Source of the DNA: Jackrogersella multiformis | Lineage: Eukaryota > Ascomycota > Sordariomycetes > Xylariales > Hypoxylaceae | Assembly (NCBI GenBank): GCA_902806575.1 | Contig: CADCXD010000019.1 | Location: 1 to 64,000 of the forward strand | Direction: 5' to 3' | Length of the DNA: 64,000 bases | Part shown: positions 1 through 15,906 of the stretch, piece by piece | How the letters are laid out: every line of letters begins with the position of its first letter | How positions within the stretch are numbered: position 1 is the stretch's first letter | The notes under the pieces: generated by a model | What the model was told of the DNA's origin: nothing | What the model saw: only the letters and a program-made list of their open reading frames with translations | The model's database searches: none | Position numbers and translations under genes: made by a program

Positions 1-1505
1 ATAATTTTAATTTTTTAATCTTATTATTTTATAAATATATACATATTACATTTTTTAAAAATATATATATAAATAATATTATTACTTTTAATTAATTTTA
101 TAACATTTAATATAGTAAATATAACTAAAATAAACGTTATATTTAGGTTTAAATAAAATTATTTTTTTAAATATTTAAATATTTTATTTAATTTAACGGT
201 TCGTTTTTATTTACGTTTAATAAAAGTAAATTTATTATTTTATTAATATTATAATTATTTATTTAATAAAAAAGAAATACAAAAAATCAGCTTTCGTTAT
301 TATATTCAATAATAAGATTTTTACAAAAAGAATTAACGTAATCGATAAATATATATATATTTATAAGAATAATATTTCATTTATTAATAATAAGTGTATA
401 ATTTTAAAGATCTTTAAATTCTAAATTAAATATTCCGATAATTTTTTTTTAACTTTTGTAAAAAATTAAAATTTATTTATAAATAAACCAATTAACGTTA
501 CAAGTTTTATTTCACTTATAAATAACGATTTATTTATTTCTTTATTACTATTTTATAATAATAATTTTTTTTAATTCTTTCTTTATTACTTTTTTATAAT
601 AATAATTGTATTTAATTATTTATTATATTTATTTTTAAAATAATATTTACATTTATATCTTGAAAACGATTTTTTAAACTTGAAATAGAAACTTACGTTT
701 TATTAAATATCCCTCTTATATGCTTATATACTTTAATTTTTATAAATATAATTTTATGATTAATTAATATTATTATAAATTTAATAATTTTCTTTAATTA
801 AAATAATTTAAAAAGGTTAAAAATATTATCCCTAATTTTAAATATTTTATCTTACTTAATTATTTTTAATTATCAAATTTAATAGTATTAATATAAATAT
901 TAAAAAGGTTTTTTTACCGAAAATATTATAAATATTATTTTTTATATAAAAAACTAAGATAACATTAGCCGTTTCAGATTAATATACGTAAGAACTTTTC
1001 TAAATTTTACGTTTTAAAGATTTTAAAAAGTTATAAAATTAATACAAAAATATAATAAGTGGTAAAAAAAAACCACATTATAATAATGAAAAACTTTTAT
1101 AAATATAAGATTTTTATTTTAAATTTAAGCAAATTTAAATAATAAAAAATACATAACGCAAATATAACGTTAAGAATTAATAGAAAATATAAAAAGGTAC
1201 TTAAATTAAATAAATTACGCATTAAAAACTTATAAAACTTATAATTAAATAATAATTATAAATAAAATAAAATAATGATTTAAGTTTTTAACGTTTAAAG
1301 AATTAATAAAAATAAAAAACCAAAAAATGGTATATTAATAAAAATTATATATATAATCGTAAAATAAGCCATATTAATAAATTATTAATAAAATATATTA
1401 CACGTTTAAAATGTAAATAATAATAATAGAAATTAATTTAATTAATTTTAATTAAAAAAACTTATATTAAATATTAATTTAATATGAATCTTATAAAATA
1501 TAATT

Positions 1506-1677
1506 TAATATAACTTTATAAAAGTTCTTATATTAAATAAAAATATATACCTTATACTTTAAATTAAATAAATAAAATACGGATTTTTAATCTTTATTTT
1601 ATTTTTTGCTTATTTTAAAATAACGAAAAAATCATTAATTTTATATATTAAAACATACCTTATAAAATTCGTATTAA
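1506..1677 (+). mobile_element. MITE-like inverted-repeat element, copy A
   Basis: This is one of six copies of a ~171-bp element. It reads in the same orientation as the best-preserved copy at 12,647. The central block (TATATACCTTATA then TAAATTAAATAAATAAAATA) and the right end ...CATACCTTATAAAATTCGTATTA are clear. It is bounded by TA on both sides. Many C-to-T and G-to-A differences from the other copies fit RIP decay. Confidence 0.75.
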
Positions 1678-3539
1678 TAGTTTTTAATTATTAAAATTAT
1701 TAATAAATTAATTAAAATTACGTAAGTAAATTAATTAATTAGTTATAAATTTAATTAATTAAATAAATAAGAACTAATAAGGTTATAATTAATTAATGAT
1801 CGATTAAAAATTAAAAACTATAGTAAATTAAATAAAATTCGATACAAATTCGAAAAAAAAACCGAAAATTACTGTTATATAATAATGAACTCAAAGTTAT
1901 TCAATTAATTTTCAGTTGAATTTTTACTATTTAATTTAAAATTATAAATAATATTTTAAATATATTATAAAGTAAGTATTTTTTAAAAACTTATAATTAA
2001 ATATCATTTAAAAAATAACTGCAAACTTAATGTATTAAAATAAACTTTATTCCTTATATAATTTATTAATTTAAAATTTTAATTTTTAAAATAAATTGAT
2101 ATAATTACTTTTTTAAAAAAAAGGTATAAGTAATAAAAATAAAAATAAATATATCGACGTATAATAACGATTTTTTACGATCGATACCGTTTTCGATTTA
2201 TAAATAATTTTAATAAAATTATATAAATATTAATAATCATATTAAATTAAAACTAAATTAAAATTAATATAAATTAATTATATTTTCGGTATTTTTATAT
2301 TTAGAAATATTAAGCTATAAATAACCGTTATATATTATATATACAAAAGCTTTCACTTTAATTTTATAAGTATATAATATGTAAGGATTTTACGCTTTTT
2401 TAACTTATAATAAAAATAATTAACAAAGCAAATAAATAAATAAATAAATAAACCGAGTAAAATTACGTAATTAACGTTATACGATTTATACGATTTATAT
2501 AAAATGTATAAAATATACGAAATAAATAAATATAACGAATATTAAAAAATTTAAAAATATATAAATTTAAAAATCTAAACGTAAAGTTTTTTTAAAATTA
2601 CTCGTTAAATAAACTCGGGTTATTATATTATTTTAAAACCGAAATAACTTTTAATTTAAAAAAATTATTATGTTGCGTTTTTTTAATATATAATTTTTAA
2701 TTATTGTTTAAATAAATAATATTATAAAATAAAATATTATAATTAAATAATAATAATCTTTTTTAAATTTCAAATTAAAAAAATAATAATCGTTATTTAT
2801 ATTATTTTATAAAATTTAATAAAAAACGTTTATTATATTAATACGAATTTTATAAAAATAAATATAATATATAAAATTAATAACTTTTTCGTTTTTTTAA
2901 ATAAGCGAAAAATAAAATATATTTTTTTATTTATATATAAAATTTTATAAAAATCGTATTATATATAATTTAAAGTTTTATAATTTTTATAATTTACGTA
3001 ATTTTAATTTATTGTTAATAAATTAAAATTTTTATAATCGTATAATTTTATAAATATTTAATTTATATTTATTATTTTTTTATAAAAAATAATAAAAACA
3101 TTACAATAACAATTTAAACGTTAATTAATTATAAAAATTAAAGATTTTCAATATAATTATTTTTTAAAATAATTTTATTAACGTAATATAATTATATTTA
3201 AATCATTTAATTATTTATTTTAATTAATAATTATAATAAATTTTTAAGTTTTTTAAATTTAATAATATTATAAACGATATAAATTATATATATATATATT
3301 ATAAAATTAATTAATTATATTTCGTTTTTATTTTTATTTACTTAATATTATAATATATCGTTATATTAATATTGATTAATAATTCATTTAATATTTTATT
3401 AATCAAAATAATAAAATTAACGAAATCTTTTTTTATAATTTACGTAATATTTTATATTATTATAAATATAAAAAATTTATATTAATATAATATAACGATT
3501 TATAATTTACGTAATATTAAATATTATTATAAATACGAA

Positions 3540-3710
3540 TAATACTAACCTTATAAAGTGTGTTTTAATATTTAAAATTAATAATTTCTCCGTTATTTTA
3601 AAATAAGCGAGAAATAAAATAAACATTAAATGTCTTTATTTTATTTATTTAATTGCAAGTATAAAGTATATATTTCCATTTAATGTAAAGACTTTTATAA
3701 GGTCGCATTA
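3540..3710 (-). mobile_element. MITE-like inverted-repeat element, copy B
   Basis: This copy is inverted relative to the one at 12,647. It starts TAATACTAACCTTATAAAG and ends ATAAGGTCGCATTA, with TA on both flanks. The internal segment with GAAATAAAATAAA and GTATAAAGTATATATTTCC aligns with the other copies. Confidence 0.8.
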
Positions 3711-4228
3711 AAAGAATATTTTTATTATTTAAATAAGTAAATTTTATTAAATTTTATAAAAATTTAAATCTGTATTTTTTATTATTATTTATATATTTAA
3801 AATAAATAATTATATATTTATAATATTAATTAACGGTAATAATAAATTATACATTATTTTTTTTTAATTAATTTAATTTTTTTAATTTTTTAATTAATTT
3901 TAAACCATTATTATTTTTATATTTTTCTTTTACAAAATTTTAATTAGAATTTTTTAAAAAATGTTTATGAAATTATTTTAAAAACTTAATTATTTTTTTA
4001 ATTTTATTTAATTTTATTAAGTATAAGATAATATTTTCGATATAAATATTTTTATAATATTATAAGAAATTATAAAAATGAAAAGTTTTACGTTTATTAA
4101 TTTTTATACGGATAATTTTTATAAAAAATAATTATATATAATTTTAAAATAATCTAATTATTATAATTAAATCTTAATTAAATTTTTAAATTTAGTTTTA
4201 TTCTTTATTTATTACTGTTTTTTAGGTT

Positions 4229-4399
4229 TAATACGGACCTCATAAAGTATGTTTTAATATTTAAAATTAATAGTTTCTTCGTTTTCTTAAAACGAGTAAA
4301 AAATAATATAAAGATTTTTAATCTTTATCTTATTTATTTCATTTAAAGTATAAGGTACATATTTTTATTTAATGTAAGGACTTTTATAAGGTCGCATTA
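4229..4399 (-). mobile_element. MITE-like inverted-repeat element, copy C
   Basis: This inverted copy starts TAATACGGACCTCATAAAG and ends ATAAGGTCGCATTA. It lies only ~520 bp from copy B in the same orientation. The flanks are TA on both sides. Confidence 0.8.
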
Positions 4400-7300
4400 G
4401 ATTCGTTTTAATGTTTTATAATAATTTACCCTTTAAAATCTACGACTTATTTTAATACGATCGAGATTTAATATATTATTAAAGTTAATTATAAATTATA
4501 TAACGGGTAAATTATATTTAATAATTATATTTCTATTTTTATTTTATTAATGGAATCTTTTTCGTTAAAAAAAGTTATTAATAATTATAAATAGCGAATT
4601 TTTTAAAAAAGGTTTATATTTTTTAGTTTATTTTTAACTTTTAAAAGGTTTTTTTTTATTAATTTATATATTTTTTTATTTATATAATGTTAATTTTATT
4701 ATTATTATTTTTAATAATTTTATTAAAAATTAAAAAATTAAAAAATAAATATATAATTATTATGTTTTCGTATTATTTATATTTAAATTATTAATTCTTT
4801 CTTATTTTTTAAAAACTATTCGAATTTTTATTTATTATACTTTTATAATTTAAATTTTTTTCTTTTTTTCATTATTATTTACAAATATTAATTCGTTTTA
4901 ACTATACGATAAAATGATAAAAAAACAGTTGATGTAAAATAATAAGGATTTTTTATGTTAAAAACCCAATTTTTAAAAAATATATAAATATATAATTATT
5001 CGTTAATAAAAAAAATTTATTAAACGAATTAAGCTTTCTTTACTTTATTATTATATAAAGAAAAAAATCTTAGTATTATAATTATTAATTATATATTACG
5101 TTATTTATTTTATTTTATTTTTTGTTTTTAATTAATTAATTTTAAAATATTAAATTTAACTTTTTTTAACTTACTTTAATTACGTTTTTTTTACGAAATA
5201 TATTAAGTTAATTTTTATCATTAAAATTATTATTTAAGTCTATTTTCTTCGAGTTAAAAAAATTAATATTAATATTTTAATATTTTTTATTACTTTTATT
5301 TAGATTATTATTTAAGTTAACTTATCGTTTATTATTACGTTATTTTTAATTATCATTATTTAAATTATCTTTTAAATTAACGGTTTTATTATTATTAAAT
5401 AAATTTTTATTATATATAAAAAAATGTTTTCCGTATTTAAAGATATAAGTAATATTAATAATAATTTAAAATAAAATAATTTTATTTTTATCGTTTCAAT
5501 TAAATTAAAATATATTATTTATAAGTATACCGAAATATAAATAATTATTTTTTAAGTTATAACATAACTTTTTTATAATTATTTTTTATAAATTTAAATA
5601 TAATAATAAGTTTTTTTAAAAAGGTTTTTTTTAGTTATATTAAATAATATATATTTTATTAATCACGTTTTTTACTTTTTAATATAAAACTTTTAATATA
5701 AAGAAAATATCGTTAATAAATATTATTATATATTTTTTAATTTTTTAATATGTTTAATTATTTATATAATTTATTTTTTAGTTTAACGTGAATTTTATAA
5801 TCGTTTTAAATGTATAATTTAATAATAAAAATCTTTTTTTAAAAGTTATAATTTTTTAATAATAAAAAGAAATAAATATTTATCTAAAACGCGAAGTATG
5901 TTTAATTTATAAGTATTAAGTATTTTTTAATTTTTAATAATTTTTAATAATTTTAATATACACGGAATTTTTTTAATTTTTATAAAAAGTAATTAAAATA
6001 ATTAAATCGATAAAAGATTTATATTAAATTTAAGAAAAATAATATTTTTAAGGTATTTATTAAACGTTTTAAAAATAACTTTTAAGATTCTATTTTTAAG
6101 GTATTATATAAAATATAATTTATATTAATTTATATTAATTTATAAATATATTATTTAAACTTTATATTTTTTTAATAAAATTTAAAATATAATATATTTT
6201 ATAACGATTATTTATAAATTAAAAGAATAAACGTTTAAGAAAATTACGTTTTTAAATTAAAAATCGTCGTTTATATTATTTATAATATCGTTTCATACTT
6301 AACGTATTAATACATTATTATTTTTCGTATTTTTTTTGTTTTTTATCGTAATTTTAATTCTATTAAAACGTATTAATAATATTTAAGTTAAAATTAATTA
6401 TATTTTTTTATAATAAAAATAATTTGAAAAATAATTATATATAATTATTATTATTATTAATTAAAAATTAGTTTTTTTAATTATTATTATTTTATTATAA
6501 ATTCATTTATAATATTAAAATGATTTTTAAGTTTTTTTAACTTTTATATTATCGTTTAATAATAATTAATAATTTTTAATTCTTTTTATAATATAATTTT
6601 CAAAAATAATATAAAATATAAAATCATAAAGCTTATAAAAGATTTTAATTTAATTATACGTTAACGTTTTATAATTTTAAACCTTTAAAAATATAATAAT
6701 TTATAATAATTTATACGTGTAATATTTATATAATATTAATTTTCTTTATGTAATTTAACGTATATAATATTTAATTTTATATTATATTTTTTTATATTAA
6801 ATATATATAAACGTTTATGTTTTTATTAACTTAAATTTATATTTTATTATAAATTTATTATAAATTTTAATGTTATTTTTATAATAATATTAATAAATTA
6901 TTATAAAAAATATTTATATAATAACATTTTTAAATAACGATAAAAGATTTATTTCATATATTTATTATATATTTTATAGTAAAAAACGTAAAGTTATAAT
7001 ATATATTAATATTAATTTAAAATATATATTAAGCTTATTAATTTTTATATTTTTATATTTAATAAAATATATTTAAAATTTCGTTATATAAATATAATTA
7101 AATGTTAATTTATATTATACGATTAAAGTTATAAATCTTTTATTTATATTTTTAAAAAATAATTTTTTATTTATTTAAATACTTAAATAAATATATAGTT
7201 AATATTAATAAACGTTTAAATATTTTTAAACTTTTATATAAGTTATATTATAAATCTTACATTTTTTTAATATTTTTAATATTTTATTAAAATAATAGCT

Positions 7301-10300
7301 TTTTTTTTGATTTAATTATAATAATAATGTTTAATTTTTAAATTTTAGTTTTAATATTTCTTTTATTACGTTTATTAATATAATTAAAAAGTAAAATAAA
7401 AATATTTAATTTATTAAATATAATAATTTCGTTATTATATTATATATATATATTATTATTAATTATTAAATTTTAACTTAATATTTATTTAAAAGATATT
7501 TATTTAATCTTATTCGTTTATATTTTTATTATTAATATTTTAAGTTTCTAAGTTTTTCGAATTATATTTTAAAAAAACGTCTTTAAAAAGTAAGATTAAA
7601 ATATAATTATAATAATATTTATAATTAATATTTCATAATATATATTGTAATATTTTATTTTTTATTTTTTATATAATTATTAATTAACTTTTAATTTAAA
7701 TTTTTAAATTTACGATCCGAAAATTATTATAATATGTTCATTTAAAAATAATAAATTATTTATTTATTTTATAATTATATTTATTCTTTTTTTAAATTTA
7801 TCAATATTAATTTTTACTTTAATTTGTTAAAACTTTTTTTTAATTATAATATTTTTATTAAGTTTTAATTTTATTTAAATTATAAAAATGATTTGAAAAA
7901 AATCGGTAAGTTAAAAAAAAGCTTTTATATTTTTTTCTTTTTAATAAATTTATTTAACGTTATTATAATAAACTAATAAATAATAAAAAGTTAAAATTTA
8001 AACATAATTAATATATTTATTATATTAAATATATTATTAATTAATTTAAAGAAATATATATTATTATAATTGATTACGAAATAAATATTATTTAATTTTA
8101 ATATTTTATTTTTACGATTATTTTAATTAAGAATTTTCGTTCGATTAAACTTTATAATTTAATTTTTATATTTTAATTATCGTAATTTATTTCATTTAAA
8201 AAAATCGTAATACGTTTTAATTTTTAATAATGTATAATTATTATTATTTAAACAGGTACGATAATATTTCGCTTAAATTAAAATAATATAATATTAATTA
8301 CGATATTTTATAAAAATAAAAATAACGTTATATTATTTAAAACGATTTATAAAAAAAATTTAAAGTTATATTAATAATATTTATGAATGATTTTTTTAAT
8401 TTAATATTAATATTATAAATATTAAAAATAATATACATTAAAATAATATAAATTTAAAACAACGTTAAAACTTAAATAAAGATTTTAATTAATTATTATT
8501 TAATTTCTTTTTAAATATAAACTTAATATATTATAAATAATAAGTTATTTATAATAAGTTTAAAAAATAATAAAAGTTAAAGTAAACGTTTATAAGGAAT
8601 GTAAAATATTTAAAAAATTAATATAATAATATAATATATTTTTAATTTTAATATTTTATTTTAATAATTATTATTTAATATTATTATTTTACGATATAAT
8701 ATTATAATATTGAAAAAATATTAAAGATAATAAATTAATAATAATAATAATAATAGCGTTATTATAGTTTAATAATTAAATTAAAATATATTTATTAAAA
8801 TATTTAATTTATTATAACAATTTATTAAATTTATTAAATAATTTGTACGTAAAATTTATTAAAACGATCGGTTTATTTTTTAAGTTTTTTATAAATTTTT
8901 ATATAATAATTATTTTAAATAAAATATTTTTAATGTTCTTAAATTATTCCGAAATAATAATTATAAAGATTTTAATTAACTTTAAATATATTTTTTTACG
9001 ATATAAAAAAAAATTGTTTATTTCGATAATTTATTTAAAATTTAAAATTTTACTTTATAAATTATTTTAAATATTTTATATTTATATAAATTAATTGATT
9101 TTATATTAAGGTTATTATTAAGAAAAAAAATATTGTATTATTAATTTTAATATTAAAAAAAGGTTATTATTTTTATATATAAAATATACGAAAGAATTTA
9201 TATTTTTAATATTTTTATTGAATATATTATTAAAATTTATAAAACGAAAACGAGAATATTTTTTACGATAATTATTTTTAAAATTAAAATAGTTAAATAT
9301 AATTTTATAAAATCTTTTTTTAACAAATATTATAAAAGCGATATTATTTTTTAATTTAATTTAAAAAATAAAATAATAATTGTTATTATTTATTTCTAAT
9401 TATAAACGTTTTTTATTAATATTAATATTATTATTTATATTATTATTTTTATTATATTTTAATAAAAGAAATTTAAAGATTTTTTATAATAAGTTGTTCT
9501 TACTTTTATAAATTTAAATCGAAATTATTTATCGTTATTAACTTTTAAAATCAAAAGTAAAAGTTTATATACTATATTTATTAAACGTAAAATAATTTAA
9601 TTGTTAAAAAAATACATTTAATAATTAAATAAATATTAATAAAAAATCTTTTATATAAAAGATATTTATAATTTTAATATATAATTATAAGTTTAAAAAA
9701 TAAAATATATAAATAATAAATTTATAAATACGTATAATAAAATTAAATTTAAAAAATATAATAATAATACTATAATTAAATAATTAATAAAAATCGATAC
9801 GAAAATATATAATATTAAAATAATTTTCGATTAAATTAATATTATAAAAAAATATAAAAAATTAACGTATACGGTTTATTTTAAATTATTAACGGATAAT
9901 TTTTAATAAAATATAAATAAGTTTAAACTTAATAATAAAATTAATGATTCGATAAAATTTATTATATATAATAATATAAGTAAACTTTAAAATTTATATA
10001 TTAATAAATATTATATAAAAATATTATATATTTTAATAAATATTAAAATTATAAAAAGTAAAATTATTATAATAAATTATATTTTAATAAAAAATAATAA
10101 TACGATAAAAATTTAAGTTATAATTATAATTAATATTTAAGTTTGAAAAATAAAATATATTAAAAGAAAAAAATTTAAATTATTCGATATTAATTAAAAA
10201 TATACGTATAATAAATTAATAGTAATAAAATAATTAAAACTTAAAAAAATAAAGTATCGAAAAAACTTGAAATCGTTATTTATATAAAAATAATATTTTT

Positions 10301-10844
10301 TTTATAAAAAATTTAATCGCGATTTAACGAAAAAAATAAATTTATAAAATCAATTTTATTATTTTCGTTATTAAAAAATTATTATTTTAATAAATATCGT
10401 TATAAAAAACGAAAAAAATTAAGTTTTATAATAAAGAAAACTTAACGATAAATATAATTAAATAAATTAATATTTATTTAAAAAATTAACGAATTAAAAT
10501 AAAAATATTATTAAAAAATATTGTAAAAAATAATATAAATAATAAATAATAATATAAAAAATTTATTATATATTTACTGAAATAAAATATTATACGTAAT
10601 TATTATATTATTATTTTAAATATAAACCGCGTTATTTAATTTAAAGTTATAATTATTTTTAAATTTTATTATTTTATTATATTATTATTTAAAATTATAT
10701 ATATAATAATTCTTTTAAATATTAAATAAAACCTTTAAATTACTTTAAAAGTTAAAAAAATTATATTATTAAATAACGAAAATTTTATATTATATTATAT
10801 AATTTTCGAAAATTTAATTAAAGTATGTTTTTTTTGCTGTTTTT

Positions 10845-10980
10845 AAAAACGGTGTTAAAAAATGGTTTTTAAAAATTTCTTATTACTGTAATTCCGAGCC
10901 GGAGTTAGCCGGAGTTTGTTAAGGACTTTATAAAATCTTTAAATATACGGGAGACTATTTATTCGCGCGATATAAAAGCT
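10845..10980. other. Less AT-rich pocket inside the RIP block
   Basis: A short segment (CCGAGCCGGAGTTAGCCGGA near 10,892) is far richer in G and C than its surroundings and is preceded by TTTTAAAAACGGTGTTAA. A closely similar motif, TTTTTAAAAACGGTGTTAA, occurs at about 25,311. No open frame or RNA structure is evident. It could be a fragment of a younger or less mutated repeat. Confidence 0.4.
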
Positions 10981-12646
10981 TAAATTTAACTAATTTTAAG
11001 TTTAAAATCGTCGATTTTTAAAACGATAATATATTTTCTCGATAACTTTATTTATTTTATCGTTATATCTTTTTTATATTATCATAAACTTTTTTATAAT
11101 ATTATTAACTTTAATTTTCGTTTATTAATTTATATATATATACATATTTTTTATTTATTTGTATTATTATTATTATAATGTTAAATATAACTTTCGTTAT
11201 TATTCGTAACCGTTTTATAGGTATTAATTTTCTTTATTGTAATAATCGTAAAACTTTTCTTAATTATATAAAAATTTATTATTTAATTTACTTTAATTAT
11301 AACTTATTATTAATTTTACGTATTTTAAATTATAATGATATTTATTATAATATTACGTATTACGTTTATTATATTATTACCGAAAAGGTTTAATATAAAA
11401 ATAAAAAACAACATATTAATCGTAATAATAAAGTATTTATTAATATATAAAATCCATTAAACTTAAATAATTTTAATTTAATAATTAAAAACGTTTCGAA
11501 TTAAATATTAACTTTTATTAAAACGATTACCGATATTTTTAATTACATAAATTTTATTTTTATTTTTAACCTTAACCTTAATATTTAAATCGTTATTTCC
11601 TTAAATATAATTTTTAATAATAAAATATATTATTTTTATATTTACACTTATCTTAAATTTTAACTATTAAGAATTTCTTATTAATAAAAAGTTATTATCG
11701 TTATAAAATAGTTTTATAATTATATAATCTTTTATTATTATTATAAATTATAATAAATTTAAAATAACTCATATTATCTTTACATAATATATAATTTAAT
11801 TTATTACTAATTATACATATTAATATCTTATTATTACATTAAATAACTTTATTATAATCGATAATTTAATTAATATTATTTATTTATAATTTAACGTGTA
11901 TTATTTTTTTAATTATAACATTATCGTTTTTTTCTTAAAATATATTTTAAATAATTGAAACAAATATAAATTTATATATAAGTACTTAATTTTTTTTTAA
12001 TAAAATCTTTATTAATTATTATAAAAGTGTTTTTATATTTTATATACGTAACATTTAAGATTACATTTATATAAAAAAGGATATTTATAATAATAATTAC
12101 TTTTAAATTTAATATATACATTATAATAAATAGAATTTTAAGATTTAAAATATTAAACATTTTGATATTAAAAAAATAAAAATTATATTAATAAATATAT
12201 ATAAATAAATTATAAAAAATTATAAACTTATTTTTTAAATAAATGATTTATTTATTTCTTTTAAATAGAAATTATTATTAAATTTATAAATTATAAATTA
12301 AATAAGTTTTATCGTTATTAATTATCGTTCTTAGTAATGTTAAAAAAATTTAAGGTTTTTATTTATATTTAAATATTTAATAATAACGTAATAATTAATA
12401 TATATTAATTATATTTAAAATTAAAATTAATACGCGACGTTATATAAAACGTTTATAGTTTTAAATTATTTATTATATATATAATTTCTTTTTTAAAACG
12501 TTTGTATTTTCTATTAATTTATATATAAATATTTAAAATAAATTAAGATTTATAAATAAAGCGTATAATATTTAATAAAATATTTATAAACGATAATTAT
12601 ACCGTTATATAAAAAAAGAAAAGAAAATTATTATATTTAATAAATT

Positions 12647-12817
12647 TAATGCGACCTTATAAAGGTCCTTACATTAAATAAAAATATATACCTTATACCT
12701 TAAATTAAATAAATAAAATAAAAACTTTTAATCCTTATCTTATTTCTCGCCCGTTTTAAGATAACGGAGAAACCATTAATCTTACATATTAAAACACACC
12801 TCATAAGGTCCGTACTA
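12647..12817 (+). mobile_element. MITE-like inverted-repeat element, copy D (best preserved)
   Basis: This copy keeps the most G and C and can serve as the reference. The left end is TA|ATGCGACCTTATAAAGGTCC and the right end is CACCTCATAAGGTCCGTAC|TA. Reversed, the right end reads GTACGGACCTTATGAGGTG, giving an imperfect terminal inverted repeat of about 17-19 bp. There is no coding capacity. A TA duplication with short inverted repeats is typical of Tc1/mariner-type miniature elements; that family assignment is inference. Confidence 0.82.
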
Positions 12818-13799
12818 AAATTAAAAATCTGGTTTTATTTTTTTTTTAATTTAATTTTAATAATAAAAAAATATTAAAACTTAACCTTAAATATATTTAC
12901 GTTATTTAAGCAACTTAAATAAACATTAAAAAAATAAATTAAAAAAACATTATATTTAAATATATAATAATTTTAAATAATATAATAATTTTTTAAATTA
13001 ATAAAAATAATAATAATTTAAACGAACACGTTTATATCGTTATATATTTAAAATATTAAGTAATATAATATAATAATTATCGTTAAAAATCGTAATTTTA
13101 TTATCGGTTATAAAAAATAAATAATATTTTCTTAATTAAATCGTTTATAAAAAAAAATATTATAATATTATAATAAATATAAAATAATAACTCTTTTTAA
13201 AACTTATATTTATATTATTTAAAATTAACTTATAAATGGTAAGTTATAAAAAAGCCGTTTTAAAATAATATTTATATTTAAAACTTAACGTTATTATAAT
13301 ATAATTAAATATTTTTATACCGTTATAAATAAAAAATATAATTAAACGGGTTTTTATAATTTAAAGTTATTATATTAAACACTATAAAAAAATCGTTAAA
13401 AATATAAAAATTCGAAATATATTTATAAATTAACATTTAAATAATATCGTAATATTAAATTTATTATATGTTATTACGTTAACGTATTATAATTATTATA
13501 AAATTTATTTATTATATTATTTTTTTGTTTTATAAAAACGTATTTTGCCTTTAAGCTTAATCTTAAATTTAAATTTAATAATAATAATAATCGTTTAATA
13601 TTTTCTTTTTTTTTTAAAAAAAATATAAATATGAAGAAATTATAAAATAAGTTAATAGAAATGAAATTTCGTTATATTTTAATTAATTTATTAATAAAAA
13701 TAAATAACGATTTTTAAATAAAGATTTTTTAAACTGGTTAATTATTATTATAAAACGATTTATATTTTTAACTTTTAATATAACATTTAAAATAAAAAT

Positions 13800-13968
13800 T
13801 AATACGACTTTATAAGGGTTTTTATATTAAATGAAATATATCCCTTATATTTTAAATTAAATAAATAAAATAAAGACTTTTAATCTTTATTTTATTTCTT
13901 GCTTATTTTAAAATAACGAAAAAACCATTAATCTTACATATTAAAACACACCTTATAAAAGTCGATAA
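13800..13968 (+). mobile_element. MITE-like inverted-repeat element, copy E
   Basis: This copy has the same orientation as copy D, about 1 kb away. The left end is TAATACGACTTTATAAGGG and the right end is ACACACCTTATAAAAGTCGATA. The middle is nearly collinear with copy D apart from transition differences. Confidence 0.78.
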
Positions 13969-15731
13969 TAAAAATATATAATTACTTATACTTTAATATC
14001 CCTTTAAATAACGAATTTTAAAATGTTTAAAATATGAAAAATATTTTTTTTTACCTTAATTTATATTAAATATAATATATATAATAAAGATTTATAAAGA
14101 ATTTTCTTAAAGGTTAACGTATATTTCTTAATAAAAATAATAAAATCTTACGTTTAAAAATAACGAAAAAAAGAATTATTTATCAAATAAAAAATATCGT
14201 ATAAATAAATATAAAATAAAATAAAATAAAATAAACTTTATAAAAAATAATATTAATAATCGTAATTTATTAAACGTTTTTGAAAAAAGGAATTATATTT
14301 AAAAAACGAGATTTAAAAAATAAACCGATAAATTTTTATAATATTATCGATAATTCTTTTTAAACTTTTTTATTTAATAATTATCATATATAAATAAGCG
14401 AGGATTTAATTTAAATTTTATTAATAATTAATCTTATTTTTATATTTTATTAAATAAATATTTTCTTAACTTTAAAAATTTTTATTATTTCGCATTAATA
14501 TTTATTAAAATTCTTTTATATAGTTAAAGTGATTTGGTCGTTTTAAATTATAATTAAAAAAAGGAATTAAAAAAGAAAAAAAAAGAATTTTAAATTTAAA
14601 ACGTATAATTATTCTTTTTATAAATACGTTATAATATATCGATTAATATTTTTAATATAATTAAGTTTTTATTAAGTTTTATTAATATAACGTAATAATT
14701 ATTATATATTTTATATTTAATTATATTATTAAAAATAATAATAATTATATTAACGTAACTTAAACGAAGAATTTTTTTTCATAATATTTAAAATATTTAT
14801 AAATTATTTTAAGTTAAAAATAAGTTAAAAAATAATAAACTTATTAATAATTTAAAAATAAATAAGTTTTTTAAAAAAATATATATATAAAAAATAATAG
14901 CTATTATTTAATATAATCCCTTTATAATTTAATTTACTATTAATCTTAATAATATATCGTTATTTATTTAAATTAAAATAAGTAAAAGATTTCGTAATTT
15001 ATAATATTTATAAGGGATTTTAAAAAAATCAATATTTTTTTAATAATTAATAAATCTTAATTAAAAAAATAAATTAAGATTTTATAACCGTAATTATATA
15101 ATTCTATATTTATATTTTTTTATTTTTAAAAAAAATTATAAAAATAAATATTAAAAATAATATTTTCGGTTTAATTAATTAATATTTTAACGTAATTAAA
15201 ATTAATAAATAAAACGTTTTTTATTTATATAAATTTTTTTAATATTATAATAATATCGATATAAAAGATTTTATAAAAAATATTATAAATACGGATAATA
15301 TTAAAGAAATTGTTAAATTATTAACTTATGTCGATAAATATTTTAAAAAAAATTTAATAAATATATATTTAATAAAAAAAGTTAAATCTTTAATTAATTA
15401 TAACTTTTTATGAAATTATAGAAATATTTAAATTAATTAAAAATAAAGTAAAAAAGAGAAGTTAAATTTATTATTATATCGTTATATATTATAAATATGT
15501 AAAGGTAAAAAAAGATAAATATTTTAAAAGTAAAATTTTATTTTATTTTAAATAGCTTTAAAAGCTTATCGATTTTATATATATTAATAATAACGATATA
15601 TTACGTATTAAATAATAAATGAAAAGTTATATTTATTAAAATCTTATAATTATTATTATTATTTAATATAATTATAATTTTATTATAATTTTTATTACGA
15701 TATAAATTTTAACCTTATTTTATTATATAAT

Positions 15732-15906
15732 TGTAAGGAGCCACAGCTATATGGTCTATGGTTGAGGTAGTGGCCCGTGCTTTATACTTACTGGTTATTC
15801 TTTGAGATATTAGTTTTGCTTTTATTTTTAAGAAGAATAATTATTTTAAGACCTTTATTTTAACCTATTAGTGCATAATAAATGGTAATACCTTGCTCTC
15901 GTTACA
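15732..15906 (+). repeat. Left LTR of the gypsy element
   Basis: It begins TGTAAGGAGCCACAGCTATA and ends near CTCTCGTTACA, so the ends read TGT...ACA as LTRs usually do. Clear similarity to the right LTR runs over about 150 bp. It is strikingly less mutated than its partner, keeping for example GGCCCGTGC where the right copy has aatttATGC-like sequence. The exact 3' end is uncertain because the match fades after about 15,880. Confidence 0.72.

Noticed and set aside
8843..9070. 75-codon open frame on the plus strand in the AT block
   Set aside because: It is almost all I, L, F, K and N codons from AT-rich DNA, has no pattern, and matches chance expectation. The frames at 11,178-11,393 and 11,972-12,160 are rejected for the same reason.
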